64,000 nucleotides of DNA from JAAYCI01 sp047972265 (GTDB taxonomy: Bacteria > Bacillota > Clostridia > Oscillospirales > Ruminococcaceae). A model generated the notes under the pieces. The model worked only from the letters and a program-made list of their open reading frames with translations, was not told the origin of the DNA and searched no databases. Position numbers and translations under genes: made by a program. Position 1 is the stretch's first letter, and each line of letters opens with the position of its first letter. Shown piece after piece: positions 16,254 through 25,501 of this stretch. Location of the stretch: assembly GCA_047972265.1 (NCBI GenBank), contig JBKEAM010000045.1, positions 1 to 64,000 of the forward strand, in the 5' to 3' direction.

Positions 16254-18671
16254 CTTTATGTAAGAGAAAAACTCCTCATAGCGATTACGGGTGTCGAACA
16301 TACCATTATACACCGCTATGCGATATTGGTATAAGCTTGGCAGCGCCCATTCTTCTTTTATATTATCTACCAGCTGGCCATGGCTGTTAAGTATGCCTGT
16401 TGTTGTAATTACGGGATACTCTTCTCGCAGAGAAAGAAGCATTTGGTCAAAATCGGTAAGCGGTAAGCCCGCCGCGCTTTTTACCACCGGCATTACATAG
16501 TTTGCGCTCATTAGCGATGGTATACTACTAAAATCCGCCCCATAATTATTCCATACAATAAGCGGTGTTTCGTATCTTTGCATCTTCTCTTCGTCACTTA
16601 AATCTTGGTAACTTTTGCCAAACAGGGTTGCATAATAATCCTCGTCTAAACCCGGCCAGTGATCGCCAAACATAACCACAATCACTGGCTCATCTACAGT
16701 TTCAAAGTAATCCAGCAAATTTTCAAAAGCCCTGTCAGATTCTCTTATCAAAGAAAAATACTGTTCTGTCTCCTGTGTATAGCCGGCCGATATCTCTACC
16801 TCTATCTCTCCTGCCGGATAGGTAGGACTTGGCAAGGTATACCCACTGTGATTTTGGATGGTTACCCCAAACATAAATAATGGATTTTGATGGTTTTCTT
16901 CAAAATAATCAATCATAAAACCATACATGTCTTCATCTGTTATAAACCCACGCATGGTTTCAGACTGATCGTAAGAGTCTATAAAATATGTTTCTTCAAA
17001 TCCTAAAAAGGGATAGGCCCGATTGCGGTTCCAATGAGAAGCATTGGACGGGTGCGTGCCCATTGTTGTATAGCCAAGTTCCTGCATTTGGCTGGGCCAT
17101 GCAGGAAAATCATATAATACATACTGAGAAAAAGGTGCTGTAGAGACATTATCTAAGGCCAAAGAAAAACCCGTTAATACTTCAAACTCACTGCTGCTGG
17201 TTCCTCCGCCAAAAACTGGTACAGCAAGGCTGCCAACATGCACATTGCTTTGTTCGCTGTTTGCCAAAGAATGAATAAACGGAAGCGGATCTTCAGTAGT
17301 ACCAATATCCCCTGCAATTGATAAATCGGACAAAGCTTCATTCATAACAACAACAATGTGGGGTGTTTGGGTTACTTCTGTTTGAAGGCTATAGCCCCCG
17401 GCTCCAAGTGCCGCAGCACTGTAGCCCGATGGCTTTTCGGGAAATAGTTTGGGTATGTTAATGGCAAAGTTCGCAAAAAATCCGTTTGTTTTGCTTTCTT
17501 CTGTTTGCTGATACTGATTTAATGCCACACCCATATTTTGATAAACAGAGGGAGTGTTAACAATACCAATTCCGCTTACAAGCATGCTTAACGCACACGC
17601 CACCGATATTAAGCGGTAGCGGGGTCTTATTTTCACCTTATTCCATAAAGATGCATAGATGAAAAATACCCATAGCACAAGCGATAAAAGTAAAATTAAA
17701 GAAAAAGAAAATTCATACTCTGTTACAACACCCGCAGCAGTACGCACGCCATATATATCCGATGGGAGTACAACAGTGTGCCTAAACTGCAATGTGAAAT
17801 AGTTGATAATCGAAAATGCCAGCAATACACCGCTTGCCCCAATAATTGAAACTTGAAAACGGTTACTTATTGCATACAAAAGTACAAAAACAGTCAGTAT
17901 AAAAAAATAGTTTAAAAAAATTGCACGAGGCGTTAAATTTTGCATATCGCCATAGTTTAACTTTTCTCCCAAAAAAACGATTGGCAATGGCGCCGCAAGC
18001 AGTAAGGCTAACTGGTAAATAAAGCGGCGTTTACGGCTGGCAAAAGAGGGCAGATATACAAATAATACCATGCATAAAATGTTCAAACTGAAAAACAAAA
18101 AATTTATGACGCTAAATCTGTGATATTGTAAATTGATTTCAGGTGCTTCGCTCTCTATCTGCTCACCCCAAATCCACTGGCTTACATTGCTCTTCGGATT
18201 CTCTCCGATAGAAATGCGTACGCCTTTCTCTCCATCCGTTTGTTCTGTGGATAATACAAGCCTGTACTCCTCTGCTTTTTTAAAGGAGATTGTGGGCAGT
18301 ATACTATATACAATATCTTCTTCTTGTTTTTGTATCTCCCATTCCCCCTGCTGCTGCAACACACCAGCCGAGTTGTAAATTGAAAAATTCACAGGCAAAA
18401 CTTCTGTCGCTTCATCATAGGGCAATACAAAACGAAATTCGATGTCTTTTAGGTTTTTATACTGTGGCTTAAAAAATATCTGTATGGGCGTTTGCTCTGT
18501 AATTGGGTTCGAGAAATTATTCGAAACAAAATCATCGAGGGTTCCCTGCTGGTAAAAAAAGAAATCTCCAAAAACAAACCCCAATAGCAGCAGAAATAAA
18601 ATGGGAACCAACATTAAAGGTTTTCTATGCCTTTTTCCCCATTGTTTTGCCGCCAACAATCTCATTTTCAT
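16251..18671 (-). CDS. LTA synthase/phosphoglycerol transferase-like membrane enzyme
   Basis: An 806-residue alkaline-phosphatase-superfamily enzyme of the LtaS/MdoB type, which transfers glycerol phosphate from phosphatidylglycerol outside the membrane. Residues 17-38 form the first membrane segment. About 140 residues of predicted extracytoplasmic beta-rich sequence follow, then four or five membrane segments (about 180-390), then the catalytic domain (about 430-740). Active-site landmarks match LtaS: NEALSD (metal Glu), GGGTSSSEFE (nucleophile Thr) and MFGDHWPG (Asp-His). The extra N-terminal extracellular domain is not part of the basic five-helix LtaS plan (about 650 aa). AGGAG precedes ATG. 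It lies 22 bp after the ABC-F gene and is probably in its operon. Confidence 0.85.
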   Translation of the reverse strand: MKMRLLAAKQWGKRHRKPLMLVPILFLLLLGFVFGDFFFYQQGTLDDFVSNNFSNPITEQTPIQIFFKPQYKNLKDIEFRFVLPYDEATEVLPVNFSIYNSAGVLQQQGEWEIQKQEEDIVYSILPTISFKKAEEYRLVLSTEQTDGEKGVRISIGENPKSNVSQWIWGEQIESEAPEINLQYHRFSVINFLFFSLNILCMVLFVYLPSFASRKRRFIYQLALLLAAPLPIVFLGEKLNYGDMQNLTPRAIFLNYFFILTVFVLLYAISNRFQVSIIGASGVLLAFSIINYFTLQFRHTVVLPSDIYGVRTAAGVVTEYEFSFSLILLLSLVLWVFFIYASLWNKVKIRPRYRLISVACALSMLVSGIGIVNTPSVYQNMGVALNQYQQTEESKTNGFFANFAINIPKLFPEKPSGYSAAALGAGGYSLQTEVTQTPHIVVVMNEALSDLSIAGDIGTTEDPLPFIHSLANSEQSNVHVGSLAVPVFGGGTSSSEFEVLTGFSLALDNVSTAPFSQYVLYDFPAWPSQMQELGYTTMGTHPSNASHWNRNRAYPFLGFEETYFIDSYDQSETMRGFITDEDMYGFMIDYFEENHQNPLFMFGVTIQNHSGYTLPSPTYPAGEIEVEISAGYTQETEQYFSLIRESDRAFENLLDYFETVDEPVIVVMFGDHWPGLDEDYYATLFGKSYQDLSDEEKMQRYETPLIVWNNYGADFSSIPSLMSANYVMPVVKSAAGLPLTDFDQMLLSLREEYPVITTTGILNSHGQLVDNIKEEWALPSLYQYRIAVYNGMFDTRNRYEEFFSYIK

Positions 18672-18693
18672 CTTTTTCTCCTGCTTTTCGCAA

Positions 18694-20622
18694 TTACTCT
18701 ATTTCTGTCAGCTCTACCCATTTTTCCATGCAGCTTTCAAGCTTTGCATTTGTTTCTGCCAGGGCTTCACTTATACCGGCCAGCCCCTCATAGTCGGCAG
18801 GGTCGGGCGGGTTCGCCAATGTATCAGCTTGCTCCTGCGCCTGCTGCTCTAAATAGGCAATTTCTTTTTCCAATGCCGCAATGCGGTTGCGGCGCTGGGC
18901 ATCGGCGGCACGTTGCTCTTTGCTTCGGTGTCCGTCGGCCATTGCCCCCACATCAAACGGCTTAGTTGCCATTTTTTTAGCGGGTACTTCTTCCTTTTCT
19001 TCTTTTGGGGGCGGTTCTTGCCCTGCTTTTACCGCCAAATAATCATCGTAATTTCCGGGGGTATCTAAAAATCCTTCCGGTTGCAACTCCAATATGCGAG
19101 TTGGCACTTTGCGCAAAAAGTAACGGTCGTGGCTTACCACCAGCAGTGTGCCCTCAAAACGGTTTAGTTCCTGCTCCAGCACCTCTTTTGCCTTATAGTC
19201 CAGGTGGTTGGTAGGTTCGTCCAACACAAGCACATTGGCACGCTGCATTTGCAGTATGGTAAAAGCCACCTTGGCACGCATGGCGCCAGAAAGTTCTTTT
19301 ACCTTTTTGTATACCGTTTCTCCCTCCAATAACAAGCGCCCCAAAGCACTGCGAATTTCAAATTCGGTTTTGGTAGGATATCTTTTGTGTACAGATTCCA
19401 GCACTGTATCTTCGGGGTTTAGCCCTGCCAGTTCCTGATCGAAATAGCCTATCTTTACATTGCCGCCCCACTGGCTACGGCCAGAGTGTTGAATAAGCCC
19501 CTGCACCGCTTTTAAAAAGGTAGATTTACCAACCCCGTTGGGGCCTACCAAGGCTACCTTTTCGCCTCTGCGCACTTCTAACGTAAGGTTGCTATACAGC
19601 TGCTTACCGGTATCTTCATCCCCAACATACACGCCAAGCCCTTCGCACTTTAACACCAAAGAAAAGGGCTCTACATCGTATACAAACCGCAGGGATATTG
19701 TTTTGGGCTCGGTGGGCGGTTTAGGGATGCGCTCCATTTTTTCCAACGCTTTTACGCGGGAGCCTACCGAACTGGCACTGGCACTGCGTGCCAAATTTTT
19801 GCGCACATACTCTTCCATTTTTTCAATTTCTTCCTGCTGCTTTTCCCATGCGCGCATGGCCACCTTGCGTCTATCTGCCTTTTGCAGCACAAAGCTAGAA
19901 TACCCACCTTTGTAACGGGAAAGCTCGTGCCGCTCAATTTCGCAAACATCTTTTGCCACCGCGTCTAAAAAGTAGCGGTCGTGGCTTACCACCAACACCG
20001 CACCCTTATATTCCTGCAAATATTCTTCTAACCAAGCCAGCATGGTAAAATCCAAGTGGTTGGTAGGTTCGTCTAAAATTAAAAGATCCGGCTCTTGCAA
20101 AAGCATTTTGGCAATTGCAAAACGCATTTTTTCCCCACCAGAAAGTGTGGCCACCTCGGTAGAAAGTGCAAAGCCCCCAAACCCAAGCCCCTGTAACACA
20201 CGGGCTATTTTTGCATCTGTACTATAGCCGTCCATCGATTCAAACCGGGCTGTCAGGCGGTCCAGTTCCAGCAGCAATGCGGGATTGTCCGGGTCTTGTT
20301 CCAGTTTTTGATAACATTGTTTCATCTCATCGCGCACAGCATATGTTTTTGCAAAAGCGCTTCGGGCTTCTTCCTGTAGGGTGTGGCTACCCACAAGCGC
20401 ATCGTTTTGCTGCAAGTATCCCACCGAAAGGTTGCGCATGCGTACCAGTTGCCCATTGTCCGGTTCTAAGCGTCCCGCAAGAATATTAAGCAATGTGGTT
20501 TTGCCTGCCCCGTTAATGCCCAAAAGCCCAATGCGGTCTTTGTCTTCCACTTCTAGGCTTACATTTTGCAATATAACCTCATCTAAAAAAGAAAGGCCTA
20601 TATTTTGTGCACTTATGAGCAT
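18694..20622 (-). CDS. ABC-F family ATPase (Uup/YdiF-like)
   Basis: A 642-residue soluble protein with two ATPase domains and no membrane segment, typical of ABC-F translation factors that act on the ribosome. Domain 1 has GINGAGKTT (residue ~37), LSGGEKMRFAIAKML and LLILDEPTNHLD. A basic coiled linker follows (about 235-310). Domain 2 has GPNGVGKST, an unusual signature LSGAMRAKVAF in place of LSGGE, and LVLDEPTNHLD. The C-terminus (about 550-642) is a coiled coil (IAALEKEIAYLEQQAQEQA), as in Uup/YdiF-type proteins. Nothing marks it as an antibiotic-resistance member. AAGGAG precedes ATG, and it has its own promoter. Confidence 0.92.
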   Translation of the reverse strand: MLISAQNIGLSFLDEVILQNVSLEVEDKDRIGLLGINGAGKTTLLNILAGRLEPDNGQLVRMRNLSVGYLQQNDALVGSHTLQEEARSAFAKTYAVRDEMKQCYQKLEQDPDNPALLLELDRLTARFESMDGYSTDAKIARVLQGLGFGGFALSTEVATLSGGEKMRFAIAKMLLQEPDLLILDEPTNHLDFTMLAWLEEYLQEYKGAVLVVSHDRYFLDAVAKDVCEIERHELSRYKGGYSSFVLQKADRRKVAMRAWEKQQEEIEKMEEYVRKNLARSASASSVGSRVKALEKMERIPKPPTEPKTISLRFVYDVEPFSLVLKCEGLGVYVGDEDTGKQLYSNLTLEVRRGEKVALVGPNGVGKSTFLKAVQGLIQHSGRSQWGGNVKIGYFDQELAGLNPEDTVLESVHKRYPTKTEFEIRSALGRLLLEGETVYKKVKELSGAMRAKVAFTILQMQRANVLVLDEPTNHLDYKAKEVLEQELNRFEGTLLVVSHDRYFLRKVPTRILELQPEGFLDTPGNYDDYLAVKAGQEPPPKEEKEEVPAKKMATKPFDVGAMADGHRSKEQRAADAQRRNRIAALEKEIAYLEQQAQEQADTLANPPDPADYEGLAGISEALAETNAKLESCMEKWVELTEIE

Positions 20623-20660
20623 TTGTTTTTTCTCCTTTTGGGTCTTTGAGGTATTGTAAT

Positions 20661-20690
20661 ATTATACACCATCTACCTGCATTTTAACAA
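20661..20690 (-). promoter_or_regulatory. Predicted promoter of the ABC-F/LtaS-like operon
   Basis: Minus strand TTGTTA (20690-20685), 18 bp, TATAAT (20666-20661), about 39 bp upstream of the ABC-F ATG. Confidence 0.6.
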
Positions 20691-20860
20691 AGCCAAGGCT
20701 TTTTACCTTTACCTCTATTTTATTTTTAAAAAAATAGAGCTCTTGCAGATGGATATTTTTATAAATATCTATACTTTAATACCCATTTTATAAAGATTAA
20801 ATTTTGCAGATTTTATTGGTTAAAGTGAGTTGCCATGTGCTTTTTGAAAACGCCTCTTCG

Positions 20861-20890
20861 TTGACAGGGTATTGACTGCGGTGTTAAAAT
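20861..20890 (+). promoter_or_regulatory. Predicted promoter of the ABC exporter operon
   Basis: TTGACA (20861-20866) with TAAAAT (20885-20890) at 18 bp, or TTAAAA at 17 bp. The leader of about 110 nt before the ribosome-binding site shows no clear structure. The rest of 20691-20860 is AT-rich with no gene. Confidence 0.6.
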
Positions 20891-21003
20891 ATAAGTGATA
20901 AAAATTGCCGCAAAGTGGCATTTTCATAACGTTTTTGCGTGGTTTTTATTGCTTAAAATATCTTTTTAAAATAAGAGATTTTATAATTACAGAGGAGAGA
21001 TTC

Positions 21004-21744
21004 ATGTTAACCATCAGCCATTTTTCCAAAACATATCCCGGCGGCAAAAAAGCTGTAGATGATTTATCTTTAACTGTGCACCCCGGAGAAATTTGCGGTT
21101 TTATTGGGCACAACGGCGCGGGCAAAACCACCACCCTGCGTGCCGTAGCTGGTATTATGAATTACGACGTTGGCACAATTACCATTGCTGGGCATGATGT
21201 AAAAAAAGACCCTGTACTTGCCAAAAAGGTAACCGCCTTTTTACCAGATAACCCCGATTTGTACGAATTTTTAAGCGGCATAAAGTTTTTAACCTTTATT
21301 GCTGATATTTACCAAATTCCCAAAGAAAAGCGCCAGCCTCTTATTCAAAAATACGCCGATGCTTTTGAACTAACCGATGCTTTGGGCAGCCCTATTAACA
21401 GCTACTCGCATGGTATGAAACAAAAGCTTGCGCTTATTTCGGCTTTTATACGCGAACCTTCGCTGCTTATTTTAGACGAGCCCTTTGTAGGGCTAGATCC
21501 AAAGGCTTCTTTTACCATGAAGCAGTTTTTGCGGGAGCTGTGCGATGCAGGCGGGGCTGTCTTTTTCTCTACCCACGTTTTAGAGGTGGCCGAGAAGCTG
21601 TGCGATACCATTGCCATTATTAAACACGGCCAGTTAATTGAAATAGGCAAAACCTCCGAGATTGTTGGCAATTCCTCTTTAGAAAGTGTATTTTTGGAAC
21701 TGGAGGAAGAAGGCACCGCCCCGGCGGGAGGGCCTCATAAATGA
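21004..21744 (+). CDS. ABC transporter ATP-binding protein
   Basis: A 246-residue ATPase with Walker A (GHNGAGKTT, residue ~37), signature YSHGMKQKLAL and Walker B (LLILDEPFVGLDP), plus the switch His (FFSTHVLE). It resembles the Nat/Ycf-type exporter ATPases that pair with large permeases. The start is set at the ATG at 21004 (MLTISHFSK), which follows GAGGAGAG; a longer in-frame reading exists but lacks a ribosome-binding site. The stop overlaps the permease ATG by 4 bp. Substrate unknown. Confidence 0.88.
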   Translation: MLTISHFSKTYPGGKKAVDDLSLTVHPGEICGFIGHNGAGKTTTLRAVAGIMNYDVGTITIAGHDVKKDPVLAKKVTAFLPDNPDLYEFLSGIKFLTFIADIYQIPKEKRQPLIQKYADAFELTDALGSPINSYSHGMKQKLALISAFIREPSLLILDEPFVGLDPKASFTMKQFLRELCDAGGAVFFSTHVLEVAEKLCDTIAIIKHGQLIEIGKTSEIVGNSSLESVFLELEEEGTAPAGGPHK

Positions 21745-23342
21745 AACCTTTTTTAACCCTTATGGGTCTTAGCTTTAAATCTTTACTGCTTACCACCGCC
21801 AATTTAGGCCGCAGTAAAAAGCGCGCTGTTACAGGCATTGGGTCTTTGGTGTTGCTTTCGGGCGTTATACTATATCTATCTGGCGTTTATTCTTTTATGC
21901 TGGGGGCAGCGCTTGCGCCTTTTGGCTTGTTATGGGTTATGCTGGCAGCTATGATGGTTGCTTCGCTTTTTATTCCCCTTGCTTTTACCATGTTCTTCTC
22001 TCAGGGGCTTCTTTTCTCTTCCAAAGATATAGACCTTGTTTTTAGCCTGCCCCTTTCTTCCTTTACTGTTTTGCTGGCCCGCACCCTTGCCCTTTATCTG
22101 GAAGTTTTACTGATGTGCGAGCTTGCCCTATTGCCTGCTGGTGTGGCCTGGCTTATGAATGGCGGCCCCGGCGGCATAGGCTTTATACTGGTTTTGCTGG
22201 TTTTGGGGATTTTTATGGCCCTTATTCCCACCGCTCTTGCAATGATATTTGGCTGCATTATCAGCCTTATATCGGCAAAACTCCCCTTTAAAAATCTGTT
22301 TATTTCACTTTTTAGCGTTTTATTTGTTGTATTAATTATGTTCTTCAGTTTTTCTGTTTCTAGCTTTGCAAGCGGCACTTCGGCGGCAGATTTTCAAGCG
22401 GCTATTTCTTCCTTTGAGTTTATGCGCCCCATTGTCAATTCTGTTGCAAGTCCCGGTTGGCTTACCTTGCTGGCTATTTGTGCTGTTTCGCTTGTATTCT
22501 TTTTGCTTGTTACATGGTTTTTTAGCCTGTTTTATCGCCGCTTGGTATCCAATTTGGCTTCACACTCTATGCGCCGCAACTACAAACTTACTGGGGTTAG
22601 CTACTCGGGGCAGTTTTCTACCCTGCTAAAAAAAGAGGCCTCCCGCTTTTTTAAAACCCCTGCTTACCTGCTAAATATGGGTATAGGTATAGTATTGGGT
22701 GTTGTGGCCGCTGTTGCCGCCTGTGTGCAACGCGAGGCAATACAGGCCTTTATGCTTCCTCTGTTATCTGCCGTACCCCTGCCCGACTGGGCTTTTCCTG
22801 CGGCACTTGTGGTTTTTTTCGGGTTTTTCCAGTTTATGACTGTGCCTGCCGCTGTAAGCCTTAGCCTAGAGGGCAAAGCCTTTTGGATTATTAAAGAAGC
22901 ACCGCTTTCTTTTAAGCGGGTGTTTGCTTCCAAAATACTGTTTAACTTTTTGCTCAATGCGGCTTTGGTTTTGGTATGCACCCCTATGTTTGGCTATGCT
23001 TTTAGCCTTACAATACCACAGATACTTGCCGCCATTCTCCTCTCGCTTTTAACGGGCTTACTTGTGCCCTGCCTTGCGTTTATCTTTAACCTGCTGTTTC
23101 CCCGCATGGATGTAGAAAACGAAACTTTGGTTATTAAGCAAAGCACCAGTGTACTTCTTAGCATGTTGGCCGGTTTATTGCTGCTTGGCATTGTTTTGGC
23201 CGCTGGCTATGGCCTAGTAGTGTTGGGGCTTCCCTTTTTAGCCGTTACCGTTTTGCTGGCCGTGCTTATTGCTTTGCTTATAGGCGGGTGTGTACTATTT
23301 TTTAACACCAAAGGCCGCCGCTTGTATGATGAGCTGTATTAA
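21741..23342 (+). CDS. ABC transporter permease (putative exporter)
   Basis: A 533-residue polytopic membrane protein, about twelve hydrophobic segments in two halves split by a soluble stretch (about residues 260-300, basic, with SHSMRRNYKLTGVSYSGQ). Overlap with the ATPase gene (ATGA) shows they are made as a pair. It resembles the large permeases annotated in Clostridia as 'putative ABC exporter'; I cannot assign a substrate. The FSLPLSSFTVLLART segment matches the conserved cytoplasmic loop of ABC-2-type permeases. Confidence 0.8.
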   Translation: MKPFLTLMGLSFKSLLLTTANLGRSKKRAVTGIGSLVLLSGVILYLSGVYSFMLGAALAPFGLLWVMLAAMMVASLFIPLAFTMFFSQGLLFSSKDIDLVFSLPLSSFTVLLARTLALYLEVLLMCELALLPAGVAWLMNGGPGGIGFILVLLVLGIFMALIPTALAMIFGCIISLISAKLPFKNLFISLFSVLFVVLIMFFSFSVSSFASGTSAADFQAAISSFEFMRPIVNSVASPGWLTLLAICAVSLVFFLLVTWFFSLFYRRLVSNLASHSMRRNYKLTGVSYSGQFSTLLKKEASRFFKTPAYLLNMGIGIVLGVVAAVAACVQREAIQAFMLPLLSAVPLPDWAFPAALVVFFGFFQFMTVPAAVSLSLEGKAFWIIKEAPLSFKRVFASKILFNFLLNAALVLVCTPMFGYAFSLTIPQILAAILLSLLTGLLVPCLAFIFNLLFPRMDVENETLVIKQSTSVLLSMLAGLLLLGIVLAAGYGLVVLGLPFLAVTVLLAVLIALLIGGCVLFFNTKGRRLYDELY

Positions 23343-23410
23343 TACAATTACACGTTGCACCTGTTTTTATGCTATAAAAATTGTTTTGGCCGTTATTATT
23401 TAATTTTTAT

Positions 23411-23439
23411 TTGACATTCTTTTTTAACAATGTTACAAT
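23411..23439 (+). promoter_or_regulatory. Promoter of the T-box/trpB2 transcript
   Basis: TTGACA (23411-23416), 17 bp, TACAAT (23434-23439): near-consensus, placing the start near 23446, just before the T-box stem I. Confidence 0.8.
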
Positions 23440-23445
23440 GTGCCA

Positions 23446-23756
23446 CAAGTTAATACTTAAACCATTGACTGGGAAGAGTACTTTTTGCAACCGGATTACA
23501 GAAAGCGTTTTGCTGATGAGAGAAACGCATTACGAGCAAAAACGAATGGCCCCGGGAGGGCAGCCCGAAACCACACCTGTGTGGGAGTAGTAGCTGACGG
23601 AGCAAAGCCGTGTCCGTTACACAATCGGCGCATATCCTTTTGTTTATAGGGTATGGCAAAGTGGGCTTTTAGCCAATGTGGGTGGTACCGCAGGAGTTTA
23701 TTTAAATTATAAAACTCTTGTCCCTGTAGTAAATATACAGGGGCAAGGGTTTTTTA
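23446..23756 (+). promoter_or_regulatory. T-box riboswitch, tryptophan-type (specifier probably UGG)
   Basis: The leader has the T-box layout. A stem I region starts GGGAAGAGTAC (AGTA of the K-turn) near 23471. A candidate specifier TGG at 23547-23549 (GAATGGC) precedes further stems, including CATATCC/GGGTATG (23629-23656). The conserved T-box core TGGGTGGTACCGCAG is at 23679-23693. An intrinsic terminator follows (arms 23713-23728 and 23736-23751, then T-run). Uncharged tRNA would pair with the specifier and the GGTG bulge and stabilise the antiterminator. A Trp specifier fits the trpB2 gene it precedes. The exact specifier position is inferred, not proven. Confidence 0.88.
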
Positions 23757-23787
23757 TTTTTTTACAAATATTTTGGAGGTGGTTGGG

Positions 23788-23928
23788 ATGTACATAAATA
23801 GCAGACGATGGCGAAGCTGTAAATACGCCGCAAACAATACAAAAACACAAATTATAAGGAGCTATCAATATGAAAATCCCAACCAGAATTTATTTATCCG
23901 AAAGCCAAATACCCACGCAATGGTATAA
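23788..23928 (+). CDS. Possible 46-codon leader ORF overlapping trpB2 start
   Basis: ATG at 23788 follows a strong site (TTGGAGGTGGTTGGG). The 46 codons begin MYINSRRWRSC, contain one Trp codon at position 8, and end 58 bp inside trpB2 in another frame. It lies after the T-box terminator, so it is translated only when the operon is on. It may be a coupled leader peptide, or the ribosome-binding site may be fortuitous. No homologue is recognisable. Confidence 0.3.
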   Translation: MYINSRRWRSCKYAANNTKTQIIRSYQYENPNQNLFIRKPNTHAMV

Positions 23929-25246
23929 CCTACGGGCAGATATGCCCCAACAGCCAGACCCCTTAATAAATCCCGGCACCATGCAACCTGCTACGGTGGA
24001 GGATATTCTTCCTGTTTTTTGCACAAAGCTGGCAGAGCAAGAACTAGACTCTACCAGCCGCTACATCGATATCCCCCAGCCAATACAAGATTTTTATAAA
24101 ATTTACCGTCCCTCTCCCCTTATCCGTGCCTATAGTTTAGAAAAAACGCTTGGTACACCTGCCAAAATTTATTATAAGTTTGAGGGCAATAATACCTCTG
24201 GCAGCCACAAGCTTAACTCTGCCGCTGCACAGGTTTATTACGCCAAACAGCAGGGCCTTACCAGCCTTACCACAGAAACCGGTGCCGGGCAGTGGGGTAC
24301 AGCGCTTTCTATGGCTTGCGCCCACTTTGATATGCCCCTTACTGTATTTATGGTAAAGGGCAGCTACGACCAAAAGCCCTACCGCAAGGCGGTTATTAAC
24401 ACCTTTGGGGCAGAGATTATCCCCAGCCCCAGCAATACCACCAATGTAGGCCGCTCTATACTAGAGCAATTTCCCAATACGGTGGGCAGCCTTGGCTGCG
24501 CCATATCCGAAGCGGTGGAAAGAGCGGTACAAACCCCAAACTGTCGCTATGTTTTGGGCTCTGTGCTCAACCAAGTTTTGCTGCACCAAAGCATAATAGG
24601 GCTTGAGGCAAAGGCCGCCATGGATATGATAGAGGAATATCCCGATTATGTAATTGGGTGCACCGGCGGCGGCTCTAACCTTGGCGGGTTGATAGCCCCT
24701 TATATGCAAGACCGCCTTACCGGAAAAGCAAAGCCTTACTTTATAGCGGCCGAGCCTGCCTCTTGCCCCAGCATGACAAGGGGCAAATATGCTTACGATT
24801 TTTGCGATACCGGGCGCATTACCCCTATGGCAAAAATGTATACCCTTGGCAGCGGCTTTATGCCCGCCCCCAACCACGCAGGCGGTTTGCGCTACCACGG
24901 TATGTCTCCCATACTTTCTAAGCTGTATCACGATGGATTTTTGGACGAGGCACGCGCTTACGAGCAAACAAAGGTATTTGATGCCGCCACCCTATTTGCC
25001 CGCCACGAAACGATACTGCCCGCGCCGGAATCGGCCCATGCGATACGCGCCGCAATAGATGTTGCCCTAGAATGCAAAGAGAGTGGAGAGGCAAAAACCA
25101 TACTGTTTGGCCTTACCGGCACAGGTTACTTTGACATGCAAGCCTACACCAGCTACCAAGACGGCAGTATGACAGATTATATTCCAACAGATGAAGAGCT
25201 TGAAAATGGATTTTCTTCCCTACCGCCTGCCCCAACAAAGCCGTAA
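23870..25246 (+). CDS. trpB: TrpB-like tryptophan synthase beta subunit (TrpB2)
   Basis: A 458-residue PLP enzyme. The length (about 450, against about 400 for TrpB1), the N-terminal extension (MKIPTRIYLSESQIPTQWYN) and RPSPLIRAYSLEK mark the TrpB2 class. The PLP lysine lies in NNTSGSHKLNSA, catalytic context in TETGAGQWG, and the phosphate-binding loop in CTGGGSNLGG. It joins indole and L-serine to tryptophan. No trpA or other trp gene is adjacent, so it probably uses free indole or partners a TrpA coded elsewhere. Expression is set by a tryptophan T-box. AAGGAG precedes ATG; a terminator follows. Confidence 0.94.
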   Translation: MKIPTRIYLSESQIPTQWYNLRADMPQQPDPLINPGTMQPATVEDILPVFCTKLAEQELDSTSRYIDIPQPIQDFYKIYRPSPLIRAYSLEKTLGTPAKIYYKFEGNNTSGSHKLNSAAAQVYYAKQQGLTSLTTETGAGQWGTALSMACAHFDMPLTVFMVKGSYDQKPYRKAVINTFGAEIIPSPSNTTNVGRSILEQFPNTVGSLGCAISEAVERAVQTPNCRYVLGSVLNQVLLHQSIIGLEAKAAMDMIEEYPDYVIGCTGGGSNLGGLIAPYMQDRLTGKAKPYFIAAEPASCPSMTRGKYAYDFCDTGRITPMAKMYTLGSGFMPAPNHAGGLRYHGMSPILSKLYHDGFLDEARAYEQTKVFDAATLFARHETILPAPESAHAIRAAIDVALECKESGEAKTILFGLTGTGYFDMQAYTSYQDGSMTDYIPTDEELENGFSSLPPAPTKP

Positions 25247-25263
25247 ACAAGCAGCGGCAAAGT

Positions 25264-25300
25264 CTCAGCCCAAAACAATTTTTGGGCTGGGATTTTATTG
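25264..25300 (+). terminator. Rho-independent terminator after trpB2
   Basis: CAGCCCAAAA/TTTTGGGCTG stem followed by GGGATTTTATTG. Confidence 0.75.
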
Positions 25301-25501
25301 TTTGCACCCCCTGTTTATGCTATAGTTAATATAACAATATTAGTAGTTAAATTGGTATTTTAAGCATTGTATAACAAAGCAGATTTGCAAAAATCACAAA
25401 TAAAAGGTAACCCACAATCAACGATGCAAAATACGGCGATATTCTTTGCTTTATTCCTTTTATTTGTATTTTGGGCATTTGTATTTTAGGGGGAAGAGTA
25501 A

